Assembly (NCBI GenBank): GCA_977017575.1
Contig: CDRNVI010000204.1
Coordinates: forward strand, 1-35,765
Length of the DNA stretch: 35,765 nucleotides
Direction: 5' to 3'
Source: Paramoeba atlantica
Lineage: Eukaryota; Discosea
Shown: in pieces, positions 20,828-31,356 of the stretch
Position numbering within the stretch: the stretch's first letter is position 1
Layout: the number at the start of each line of letters is the position of its first letter
Position numbers and translations under genes: made by a program
Notes under the pieces: model-generated
Told to the model about the DNA's origin: nothing
What the model saw: only the letters and a program-made list of their open reading frames with translations
The model's database searches: none

Positions 20828-21494
20828 TTTTTCTCTTTTTTTTTCTGTTTTTCTGTTTTTCTTTGTCTCTCTTGTTCTTTCTTTCTTTCTTTTTTTCTTT
20901 CCCTTTTTTCCTTTTGTTTGCTCTCTTGATTTGTCTGTTTCTCTCATTTTGTTGAATCTCTTTTCTTTTGTTTCTCTTCTTTGCTGAGATTTTGTTTGCG
21001 CTCCTCTCTCTCTCTTGTATTTCACGTGGACGTTTCATTTTATCCCTCTCTCAAACTTTTTATCATTTCTCCCTCTCTTTGAGTTTTATTTTGGGTAATT
21101 CATGAAACTTTAATAAATAAAAACATTGAGGAATAATATTCCACAAAGGATCGAGAATTAAGAAAATTCATCCACCCCAAAACCAAACAAAAATGAGAAA
21201 TGGAGAAAAAGAAAGAAAGAAGAAAAGGGAACAACACACTAAAAACAACAAAAAACCGCACTCAAAACCAGAGACAAAAATCAAAAACAGCGAAGAAAGA
21301 ATCCAAAGGAAAACAGAAACAAAGAAACAAAGAAGAGAGAGAAAAGGAAGGAAACACCATGGAAAATTAAAAACAAGAAAAAAAAGAGAAAATTTCTTTC
21401 ATTTTCCTCTAAAAGAAAAAAAGGAAACAAATATTAAATGAACACTTAAAAAAAAAAAAACAAAAGAAAAAAGAAAATCCTTTCTTCCTCTTTT
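20828..21494. repeat. Rest of ghost head-to-head spacer and 3' flank of paralogue F
   Basis: Bases 20828-21030 continue the spacer interrupted at 20072 and match the CT-rich region upstream of C and (inverted) F (GTTTTTCTTTGTCTCTCTTG and later parts). From about 21090 to 21494 the sequence is the A-rich 3' flank of F; TTCCACAAAGGATCGAGAAT near 21140 also occurs at 19746-19768 and, inverted and diverged, near 33830. No gene is seen. Confidence 0.5.
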
Positions 21495-23253
21495 TCAAAG
21501 TGATTTCCACAATCCAATTGACTTTTTCTCATAATCTGAAACAATAATTGTTCCAAATGAATCAATACCAATCCCAATCGGATACTTCATGTGAGGTTTA
21601 CCAAATGAAAAAAGAAATGTTCCATCTTTCTCAAACACACTCACTCTTCTATTTTCTGAATCACAAACAACAATTCTACCTTCCCCATCCACATCAACAC
21701 CTTCTGGATCGTTGAATTGAGAATCACCTGAACCTCTTGTTCCAAAACATCGAATAAAATTCCCTTCAATATCCATCACTTGAATCCGATGATTCCCACA
21801 ATCAGAAATAACAATATTTCCATCTCTATCAACTACAACACTAGAAGGTTCATCAAATTGACCTTCAGAAGAACCTTTTGAACCAAAAGAATGAAGAAAA
21901 GATCCATCATTATCAAACACTTGAATCCGATGATTGTAAGTATCACAAACAATAATTCTACCTTCTTCATCCACATCCACACCATATGGATCATTAAACT
22001 GACCATCTTCAGAACCATATGATCCAAAAGAATTGATCAATTCTCCTTCTTTGTTTAATATTACAACTCGACAACCTTGAAAATGATCAAGAACAACAAT
22101 TTGATCATCCAATCCAATTGAAACATCAAAAGGTTTCAACTGAAATGAATCAATTGTTTTCTGAATTGTTGATTCAATCATCTCATTTCCTTCTTTATCT
22201 CTCACTTTCAATCCACCCTCCTCTTTACAAATAAAAATATTCCCATCACTGTTCACACTCACTCCATAAGGTCCACTCTTCAAAGGAAAAGAAGAAACTA
22301 AACGAAAAGAATCACCACCACCATCACAACAAATCACTCCTTTCTTTGGTTTTGGGAATAATCCAACAACACCTCCTTCAGAAACAATATCAGTTGCAGT
22401 TTGAAGGAGAGTTGAAAAAAGTTGATCATCAAAAAAGAGAGAAACATCACAATCAGTTGTTGTTGTTGTTGTTGTTGTTGCTGGGGTGTTGGATAAACGA
22501 ATAATTGAATCTTTTCTGATTCTCAAATCTTGTTTCTCCAATTCTATTTCTTTCTTTTCAATTCTTTTCTTTTCTAATTTCTCTTCTAATTCTCTCATTT
22601 CTTTTTCAATCCTTTTTCTTTCTTCTTCAATCTCAATCAATCTTTTCTCCAATCGATCTCCAATCTTTACAACTTCATTCCTTTTCTTCAAAATACTTTC
22701 TTCAATTGATTTCACTTTCTCAATGTGTTGAACATGTGTTTCAAGAATACAACAAACACAAACAAAAGAAGAACATTGAAAACAATATCCACTGATTGTT
22801 TCAGATGGGTGTTTTGAACATTCTCTCTTCTTCAAATTCTCCAATCCCATCACTCCCACCACCCCTCCCTCCTCTTCCAATCTTCTTCTTCCACCTCTTC
22901 CCTCAACACCATCTCTTTCACATCGTTTGTGATTTCGAGTGAAAATAGAAGAAGTGTGAGATGGATCACAAGAATCACAAATAAACATGTTGCAAAGAGG
23001 ACAAAACATTCGAGTTTGTTTTCCACACGTTTCGAAATTCACACATTCTAATCCACCATCTCCTGTTGTTTGTTTTTCAAAAATTATGTTGAAATAACTT
23101 TCTCACAAAGGAAGAGAGGAATTAAAGTGAGAAAAAGAAAGAAAGAAAGAAAACCTGGTTGGTGGGAGAAAGAGATCAAATTTGAAGAAAGAAGAACATC
23201 AATCGTTTCTGGAATCAAATAATTCATCGAAAGTGTTTCAACGCTTTCACATT

Positions 23254-25664
23254 CACCGCATCCGATTTTTGAGAAAACGCGAATTTTAAAAATAAAGTTC
23301 GGGCCCATTTTTTTTGGTAGCAATCCGGTGTTTAAAGGTGTCGTAAGCAACTTTTTGATGGTTGTTAAGGTGGTAATTTTGTGTTTTTTTTTCAGATATC
23401 AGATGCACAAACCCAGCACCCATAATTCAAAATCCATTTTCATTTTTCAAAGACTGTGTTTCCAAATGTAACCCAACTTGGTTAGCTCAAAACTTGGTGT
23501 ATTTTCCCATCCTAAATAAAAGAGAAGAGAAAGCCCAATATCTTTTTTGTCACGATGAAGAACTGTCCCACAAGCAATTGAGAGCCAAAATTCTTCAATC
23601 AAGCAAAAATCTTTGTTGAAAGAGTCTTCGAGAAGGAGTTCAGGTCCGAACAGAGTGAGCAGTTTGTTTAGACTTTTGAGAGAAAAACAAAAAACAAGAA
23701 GAAAAAAAAAGAAAAAAAAACAAAGGACTTGAACTAAATCGTTTTGGCTGTATTTTTCGAATAAAAAAAAAGAAAAAAAGTAATCTGAAAAGAATCCAAG
23801 ACGAAAATTGCTAATTTTTTTGCTTTTTTTTCTTTCAAATTTTTGATTCTTTTTTCAAAATGCTTGCCAGATTCAATCTCAAAAGAAAAAAATGAATTCA
23901 ATCACAAAAAAAGAAAAGAAGGAGATTAAAAATGGAATTCTTGCTCTGTCAACCAATTCCCCATGATTCTTTGTTTTCTTCTTCATGGACATTATCACCA
24001 AAAAACCCTTTTCCTCTCTCGATGTTATTGTTTCCTCCTGTTCGTTTTTCAGAGCCATCTAAGGATAGTTATTCTACTCTCTCTCTCCTCCTTCACCTTT
24101 ATTATTTGATCATTTTTGTTTTTCGACTGCACGAGAACTTGTAAAAACAAATAAGAGTTTGGTGTCTTGGAAAGTGCTTGAAGAGAAGGTTGTGTTTCCG
24201 TTTGATCATCTTGTTTTTCTTTTTCTTTCTTTTTTTTCTTTCGTTTTTCTCCCCTTTTTTTCTTTCTTTTTTTTTCTTCCTTTTTATTCTTCCTTTTTAT
24301 TCTCTCTTTTTTTCTCCTTTTTTCTCCTTCCTCTTTTTTCTTTTCTTTTTTTTTTTATTATTCTTATCATTTTTAAAAATATCTTTTTTGAATCCACACA
24401 ATACAGATTTCTAAAATTGTTGGAAGAATGAGTTGAAAGAAAGCAAGTGGTTCACATGGACTCTCAAAACCAATGGATTATTCAAAACTGGGACAACCAC
24501 ATTATTTTAACAAGGAAACCAGGAAAAAGCACTATTGTTGTTGAGAACTTATTTTAAAACCAAACCAGTAACAGTTTCTCCCCAAAATCCATCGCCGGCT
24601 TTGGAGCAGGAAGTTTTGGAAATGGAATTTCAAACTCTGGTGATTTCAAGTGTATTGGCTCCCCAGACAAAGGATCTAAGACTCACTGAAATATCATCAC
24701 ATCATTTGGATTTTTTAGTAACCCATATCATTCATCATCATATTCACAAACTGTGCTTGTTTCAAATCATCAGATTTCTCAAGGTTTTGAAAGTCTATTT
24801 ATTAAATTTTAAGAAATTATAATCCTTCAAAACACACACAAAAAAAAAATGAATTAACCTTTTCGAATCGCTTTCTTCACAACTCGCTTCCCAATGGGCA
24901 GACAATGAACGAGTTCTTGAATCAGTCTTTTTGAAATGCTGGACTTGAACTTTTCAAAAGTTCAAGTTCAGTGTTTCAAAAGGTTTATCCTCTTTAATCC
25001 GTGTTCCTTCATACCTTCGAAGAGATAAACCACTTTAAAGTTTGTAATCTCTTCTGTTTTCCTCTTGATTTGAGATGTAAAAGCTCTCCTTTCCCATTGT
25101 TTTTCATGAATAACAGAAGTGTTGATGATTGGAAGTTGTTCTATTTTTGTTCGGAAGAAAAATTGAAAAATTGTCATTTAAAAAGAAAGTTAAACCAGGT
25201 TGTTTTGTCCTTTTGACTTTTTTAATCTTTTTGATCTCTTTCCAAAAATCTTTTTGGTGTTTCTGTGAGATTCGGGTGTGCCCATTTTCAAAAAATTGCC
25301 CGATCTATTTATTCTTAGACTTTAGAATATGGAGAAAAAAGTAGAACCAAAATAGAAAAGGACATCTTCTCTTTCAAGGGGAGATATTGGCAGTTTGACC
25401 AACACTTTTTTAACACTTTTCAACATCTCTCCCATAAAAGTTGTTTTTTTGGTTCTTTAAAAATACATTATTTCAAAGAACATCAAAAAACGAATCAAAA
25501 TCAAAAAACAAACCTTGAAAAGACTTCAAACAAAGACCAAAAAAGTGGATGGCAGAAGCGAAGAGAAGCACGAAAGAAAAACACGAGAAAACACAAGAAC
25601 GCAAACACCGTCCAAAATAGGGACTCAAAAAAAGTGCGCGATTTTTGAAAAATCGAATGCGGTG
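23254..25664. mobile_element. 2.4-kb DNA transposon with CACCGCAT inverted repeats, carrying exon-like pieces
   Basis: The ends are inverted repeats: left CACCGCATCCGATTTTTGAG and right (other strand) CACCGCATTCGATTTTTCAA, 24 of 28 positions equal up to CGCG. The insertion splits paralogue F; comparison with the intact site (CACATTCGTTCATTT in B) shows a 2-bp TT duplication (or 3-bp TTC if one end is shifted by one base). CAC...GTG ends and a 2-3 bp duplication fit the CACTA/Mirage/Chapaev group by inference. No transposase is recognised. Several patches look like coding exons: 23397-23620 plus strand, after a strong TTTTTTTTCAG acceptor; 23932-24210 plus strand (ARELVKTNKSLVSWKVLEEK); and 24860-25200 minus strand, ending RLIQELVHCLPIGKRVVKKA. 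They may be captured or decayed host exons or the remains of its own gene. Confidence 0.75.
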
Positions 25665-26125
25665 TTCGTTCATTTCTCTACAAACTGGACATTTCACTCC
25701 TTTCAAAGAAGAGGAGGAAGGAGAGGGAGAAGAAGAGGAAGAGGAAGAGGAAGGATTTTGAAGAAGTAAGAGTTTGTGGAGACAAAGAGTACAAAAAGAA
25801 AGAGCACAACAAGGTAACAACCTTGGTTCTTTTTCCCAATTCATCAATTCCAAACATATTCCACATTCAAATCTTTTCTTTTTCTCTTCTTCTTCCTTTC
25901 TTCTTTTCATCATCTCTTCTTCTCTTTCTCTTTCTTTTTCTCTTTCTCTTTCATTTTGTTCCTTTTCATCATCATCATTATCTTCAATCACAACAACATC
26001 AACATCATCACCACAATCTGTTGTTTGATCTTCTTTCTCTTTCTTTCCTCTTTTGGTTTTTCTCTTTTTCTCAGTTTCTAATTTTCTTCCTTCTTCTCCC
26101 CCTCCTCTCTTTCTCTTTCCTCTTT

Positions 26126-26352
26126 TGTGAATAACGGAAATTATCGACCCTCCGATCTTTTGGCCCAACTCTTGGCCAAATCCCAAACCTTTGGCTAGTA
26201 TTCTTGGCCTGCTTCAGCGAATCACCTCGACGGGGACCATTTGATGACATCAGCCCGCGACGCGTTCCTCTCGCGCCTTTTCACATTTTCTCGCTTTCTT
26301 GCGATTTGCATAAACTAGTTTTCCCACACAGACAAACCTTTCAGTTTTTACA
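26126..26352 (+). repeat. 5' LTR of the Ty3/gypsy-type element
   Basis: The 227-bp repeat begins TGTGAATAACGG and ends TTTTTACA, the usual TG...CA ends. It differs from the 3' LTR at one position near its end. It contains TTTGATGACATCA, which resembles a CRE/ATF site. Confidence 0.97.
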
Positions 26353-26353
26353 T

Positions 26354-26370
26354 TGGCGACGCTGTACGAT
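26354..26370 (+). other. Putative primer-binding site
   Basis: TGGCGACGCTGTACG begins one base after the 5' LTR. TGG at this place is the usual complement of a tRNA 3' CCA end. The tRNA cannot be named from the window. Confidence 0.5.
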
Positions 26371-29300
26371 TCGAAGAGCAATGACTGACACGATTGATGA
26401 GGAAATCACACCGGATGAAAGGATGGTAGTCCAAGTGGAACCCACCTTCACCGGGAATGAGATCCGAGAAATGGAATCAGAACAGAGGCTGGGGCAAGGC
26501 AATTGAAGACCCATCCCCAACAGTCTCAACAAAGCTTCAAGCTCACCAAGCTCATCAAGCCCATCAGGAGCCCCTTGGTAAGAATGGGAACAATCCCATC
26601 AACCCAGCGGCAGCCACAAGGGGCCAGGATACAAGAGAAGGCACTGGCTTGTTGTGGTGCCAGGTCTCTCAACACAAATCATTTTCGGGCGCCCAATTAT
26701 GAAGAAAATTGGCATGGTGCTTGATTTTGATCAAAACACAATCGAAATTCGGAAATTAACACAAGGGATTCTCTGATTCCCAATGGAAATGGGAATGGAC
26801 AAAAGAGTTCAGGTAATGATTCCACTCAATAATGAAGGGGAATTGTGGGCAGCAGAAAGACTCACCCTCAAACCTCGACAAGTGCACAGAATCAGGGTAA
26901 ACCTAAAAAAAAGTGTAATCAACCTTCCTTGCATACTGGATTTATTATGCCTGTGGAACGAACTGGCTCACGTCTAATCGTGTTACCAGGATTAGTTTCA
27001 ATGCAGATCGATCAGTTCAAAAATTATTTCATGGAACTAAGTGATAAATCCAACGGAAAGACCAAATAACATAAATCCAAAAACAATAATCACACACCAC
27101 CGATACCTGACACAAGAGGATGTCAACCAAACAGTTGTAAAGAAAATAACGGATGAAATATCCATGAATTAAATAAAGAAGCAACAACAAAAAAAAAAAA
27201 AAAAAAAAAAACTGAACAAAGAAGCGATCAGAGCAAAAAGGAACTCTTGGAAAGAGTATTTGCTCAGGAGGATTGCCACGATAAAGACCTCAAGACGAGC
27301 TATGAAAAAATTCCAGAGAAAGAGTGTACAGACTCAGCTTCCATGACATGTGCCATGTGTTCACTGATGAACACCCATCCTCGGGAACACTCAATCCAAA
27401 GAATTGGGAAACACAACTCAATCAACGGTAGACAGAGTGAATCAAAACAAAGACTGGAAGTAATGGAGAAGACAGGACTCTCCCAAGCTGACCTCACAAT
27501 GGAGGAAAAGATTCAGCTGGCAGACCTCTTCATTAGATTCCGGGGCACAAGAACAAGAGATTGAATCAAACAGCAAATTGAGGACAGACACATCGAAAGT
27601 ATGTTACAAAGAGGAGTGATACAACCCTCTCAATCAGCTTTCGCAAGCCCAATTATGCTGGCGGTAAAACCCCCAGGAAAAAAGATAAGATTCTGTATTG
27701 ATTACCGAAATCTGAACACAAAAACAGTCAAATGGAGTTACCCATTGCCAAAAATAAATGATGTTTTAACATACCTGGGTGGATCGAAATACTTTTCAAC
27801 CCTTGATATGACAGAGGCCTTTTGGTCAATCCTGATAAGAAAGGAAGATCGCCACAAAACAGCATTTGTATCAAGGAGCGGACTGTGGGAATGGATCTCA
27901 ATGCCATTTGGTCTCACAAACACCCCAGCAACACAACAGAGATTTATGGACATGATCCTAGCTGGACTCCGGTGGGAAACATGCATTGTGTATGTTGATG
28001 ATATTGTCGTTTTTTTTTTTCGAAAGATTTTAAAACACATTATGAGACTCTGGAAGAAACATTGACAAGATTAGAAAAACACAAAGTAAGGATTAACATT
28101 TCTAAAGTTCATTTGTGCAAACCGAAATTCATGCTTCTGGGATATACGGCATCCAAAGAAGGCATTGAAGCAAATAGTGCCAAGGTTGAAGCAATTGCAA
28201 ACTACACAACACCAATAAACCACAAGGAATTACAAACATTTCTTGGGGTTGTAAGCTGGTGTCGGAGATTCATTTATAAATGCTCACAAAGAACATTTAA
28301 TATGAGACAACTCCTAAAAGAGAAAAAATTTGAATGAGACAAAGAATTTCAAGAGATGAAAAAAAGAATCAAAGAGATACCTCCGTTGGTACATCCTGAT
28401 TTCAAGAAAACATTCCATATTCATGTTGATGCCTCAAAGAAAGGATACGGAGCAATATTGACACAAAGACCAAACGACCCAGTTGGAAGACAAGCAGATC
28501 TCCCACAGGGAATACCAAAAGATCACAGAATTATAGCCTTTGCAAGCTCAGCGCTGCCAGCAACTCACACTGGATACACTAACCCAGAAAGAGAGTGTTA
28601 TGGGTTGTACTGGGTGACAGAAAAGTTCAAGGAGTTTATCCAGGGATGTGATGTGGTTGCATTTACCAACCACCATAGCCTGAGAGACTTGAGCAATTCA
28701 ATGAAGGAATCCAGAAGCAGCATGATATACAATTGGCTGATCAACATATCCCAAATGGTGAGACAAGTTCTCCATAAACCAGGGAAAACATTGGTAATTC
28801 CAGATGCCCTCAGTAGAGCGCATGTGGAATACAAGATCAAAGAACAAAGGACAACCGAAGAGTTGTTAAAGGATCTAATAGGAACAGAAAGTTCAGGAAG
28901 AGAACAGATTAATGAAACAGTCACAAAATTATGCAAAATGGACACAAATCAACAAAAAGATGTACCTCAAAACTGCAAATCAGGTCATGCTGGGAGAACT
29001 GGTAAGTCCGATATTTCGGCCCTGGCTTCACTGGATGATCGAGAATTGACAGTAGTGGGGGTACCAACAGAGGAAAGAATAAAGCAGAATACTTTGGCTG
29101 GCAAAGACCAGCTCAGGGAGATGGGAGAACTGGTAAGTCCGAAATACTCGGCCCTGGCTTCACTTCGAACTGAGGAAATGCAAGGTATCCACCAGAGGGG
29201 GCCAGAAATAGACCCAGGAAACTGGCTAAGTACAGCTTCATCCGCAGGATGTTCCGCTTGGAAAAGCCCTGTTACTCCCCGGCATCCCCACCTCACCAAA

Positions 29301-29778
29301 AACAGATCAGGGCATGTGCAGCGCAACACATGGACCCCACCAAGAGTCTAGAAAGGACTGAACGACAGAAAAAAACCCATTTTGCAAACAAATAAGAGAA
29401 TTTCTCCAGGAACAGAAGCTTCCCAGGAACAAGAAGTCAATGGGGCTCAACTCAGACCAAACAAGATGAGAGTGAGCACCCCATCTAAAGAGGGGGGGGA
29501 CACCATTTGAAAGAAGATTCACAAATGGAATGATCAGTAACACCCTCCGAAACATCTCTGAACCCACACAAAAAGAAGAAGTCCAAGAAGAAACAAATCT
29601 TTTCCAAATATTAACCCAAAAATAACAAAACACAGGTAACAGGTAACCCAACAGATCTGAAACCCTTCAAGGTATTCTAACACTTCGCACACGACCACCA
29701 CGAACGAAGAAGACGACACACCGAGAGGATTACAACAACGAAGAATTTAAAGATTGACGTGGGACACGTCTTTGGCTC

Positions 29779-29790
29779 AAGGGGGGAGGA
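29779..29790 (+). other. Polypurine tract
   Basis: AAGGGGGGAGGA lies directly before the TG of the 3' LTR, the standard position of the plus-strand primer, and fixes the LTR boundary. Confidence 0.85.
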
Positions 29791-30017
29791 TGTGAATAAC
29801 GGAAATTATCGACCCTCCGATCTTTTGGCCCAACTCTTGGCCAAATCCCAAACCTTTGGCTAGTATTCTTGGCCTGCTTCAGCGAATCACCTCGACGGGG
29901 ACCATTTGATGACATCAGCCCGCGACGCGTTCCTCTCGCGCCTTTTCACATTTTCTCGCTTTCTTGCGATTTGCATAAACTAGTTTTCCCACACAGACAA
30001 ACCTTTAAGTTTTTACA
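29791..30017 (+). repeat. 3' LTR of the Ty3/gypsy-type element
   Basis: It has the same length (227 bp) and ends as the 5' LTR, with one difference by eye. It is followed by the second copy of the CTTT target duplication and then by the first ten coding bases of paralogue F on the minus strand. Confidence 0.97.
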
Positions 30018-30031
30018 CTTTTTTCACTCAT

Positions 30032-31031
30032 TTTATCTCTGTAAGGAAAAAGGGATCAATCAACAACATAAAAAGGAAGAAGAGTGAAAACAAAAAAAAA
30101 CAAAAGAAGAGAAATGTGAGGGGGAAAAACAATAAAATCATCCACATCCAAAAAAAATGAAAAAGAAAAAGAAAAAGAAAAAGAAAATGAAAAAAATCAA
30201 ACCAAACCAACAAAAAGAGACTCTCAAACCCACACAAATTCGCACAAAGCGAAAGAGAGGGAGAGAGAGGAAGAGAGAAGAGGTTCTGATAATTTTTTTT
30301 TTCAAAAAAAAATTGAGCAAAAGATATCAGAAAAAAATAGAAAAAAAAAAGAAAAGGAAAAAAAAGAAAAATACAAACATCTCTCAAAAAAGTCAGGAAA
30401 GAATTCTTTTTTTCAAAAGAAAGAGAAGAGAGAAGCAAAAACAAAAAGCAAACAAAAACGAGGCCAAAAAAACAAAACTAAAAAAGAGAGAAAAGGAACA
30501 GACACTTAAATCAAGAGAGAGAGAACAAAGGAAAAAAGAGAGAGAACAAAAGAACAAGAGAGACAAAGAAACAAGAAAAACAGAAAAAAAAGAGAAAAAA
30601 AAGGAAGGGTACGAAAAGAGGATTCAAAACTTTTTAAACCTCTGAAAAAAATATCACAAAAAACACACCAAAAACTTTTTCTTTTTCGTTTTTCCCTCCT
30701 CTCTTCTCTCTTCTCTCTTCTCTCTCTCTTCTGTCTTCTCTCTCGTTTGGTTTCTTGTGCCTCTCTTTTTTGGGGTTTTGTCTTTCTTCTTTCTTCTTTT
30801 TGAGGTTTTTCGGGTTTGGTTTTGGTTTTTTGGGATCTTGTTCTCTCTCATATTTTCGTTTGGATTTTTCTCTTTCTTCTGGTGGTGTTTTCTTTTCTCT
30901 TCTCTTTCTTTCTTTGAAACAAAAATCCTTTCCTGACTTTTTTGCGAGAGATGTTTGTATTTTTCATTTTTAGTCTGAAAAAACTGTCAGAAACCCCTTT
31001 TTGTCTGCTTGTGAGCACCTTAGTCTTAAGG
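30032..31031. promoter_or_regulatory. Head-to-head spacer of F and H, inverted copy of the B-C spacer
   Basis: No gene is seen. The + strand is GA-rich from about 30040 to 30600 and CT-rich from about 30690 to 30930, with the conserved core inverted at the switch (30594-30695). The right part (GTGCCTCTCTTTTTTGGGG near 30759, GGGATCTTGTTCTC near 30831, ACTTTTTTGCGAGAGATG near 30936) corresponds to the upstream module of B and E. The block therefore equals the B-C spacer turned around, so F corresponds to C and H to B in flank type. A bidirectional promoter is inferred. Confidence 0.55.
30594..30695 (-). repeat. Conserved intergenic core, copy 3 (inverted)
   Basis: This is the reverse complement of the core at 4324-4425, including ATTCAAAACTTTTTAAACCT and GAAAAAAATATCACAAA. 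It again lies exactly where the purine/pyrimidine bias changes strand. Confidence 0.7.
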
Positions 31032-31258
31032 TGTGACTCTTAACCAATCGATGGATGACACGTCTTCAGTGACACCTCCGATCGGACGGACAACCAACCA
31101 TCTGGCGACACGTCAGCGGATGACACCTTGTCTACAAACCCTCGATTGGGACAATTTTGATGACATCACAAAAGGTGACGCGACGAGACGGCGATTTTCA
31201 TTCTCTCGTTTTCCCTTTATCAAAGAAGTTTTTCCGCACACACCACTTTTGCTTCACA
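31032..31258 (+). repeat. Probable diverged solo LTR of a related Ty3/gypsy family
   Basis: The segment starts TGTGACTC, ends TTCACA and is 227 bp long, the same length as the LTRs at 26126 and 29791. Its middle aligns with them at the same offset (ACCCTCGATTGGGAC, then TTTTGATGACATCA, GACGCG and TTTTCATTCTCTCG). The rest is diverged, so it is old or from a sister family. No internal element part follows, which makes it a solo LTR. A target duplication is not clear. It lies about 100 bp upstream of the start of paralogue H. Confidence 0.6.
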
Positions 31259-31259
31259 G

Positions 31260-31326
31260 GTTTGTTTGTTTTTTTTTTTTTTCTTTTTTTTGTGTGGGGG
31301 ATTGATTATTTTTTACTTGTTCTCAG
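31260..31326 (+). other. Possible 5' UTR intron of paralogue H
   Basis: CACAG|GTTTGTTTG at 31259/31260 and TACTTGTTCTCAG at the 3' end, with a long T tract between them, look like a 67-bp intron of the same style as the coding introns. It would join the end of the LTR-like segment to the leader of H. There is no transcript evidence. Confidence 0.4.
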
Positions 31327-31356
31327 GGATCTTCAACTCCGATCTTTTTTGTTTGG

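Larger units (their letters stand above)
26126..30017 (+). mobile_element. Ty3/gypsy-type LTR retrotransposon, broken, recently inserted
   Basis: The element is 3892 bp and flanked by a 4-bp target duplication CTTT (26122-26125 and 30018-30021); removing it restores the exact sequence of the paralogous site in B. It has two 227-bp LTRs, a primer-binding-like segment just after the 5' LTR, a gag-like leader, a piece resembling the end of a retropepsin (about 26660-26760), a reverse transcriptase region (about 27600-28300, with YVDD) and an RNase H region (about 28356-28830, VDASKKGYGA, ending with PDALSRAH). A purine tract precedes the 3' LTR. A ~45-bp sequence is repeated within the 3' part (about 28990 and 29125). 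The coding region is broken, with roughly six to ten interruptions. One LTR difference in 227 implies a young insertion. Family assignment rests on the order RT then RNase H and on the motif style. Confidence 0.92.
21495..30031 (-). pseudogene. TRIM-NHL paralogue F, exon 1 split by two transposon insertions
   Basis: Four pieces of one host gene are spread over 8.5 kb: start codon and first ten coding bases at 30031-30022, most of the basic tail and RING at 26125-25667, the end of exon 1 at 23253-23155, and exon 2 at 23062-21495 (B-boxes, coiled coil, Thr linker, six NHL blades, TGA stop). The intron is 23063-23154 (92 bp). A 3.9-kb LTR element separates the first two pieces and a 2.4-kb inverted-repeat element the second and third. 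Leaving the inserts and their duplicated target bases aside, exon 1 is 568 bases, which ends in the phase expected for the intron, and I see no stop or frameshift in the host parts. The insertions therefore look recent. Exon 2 alone keeps an open frame of 515 codons from a Met in the B-box region, so a truncated product is conceivable. Confidence 0.85.

Noticed and set aside
27188-27212. A-run as the tail of a retrocopied gene or LINE
   Set aside because: It lies inside the LTR element without a target duplication or a coding end before it; a simple repeat expansion explains it.
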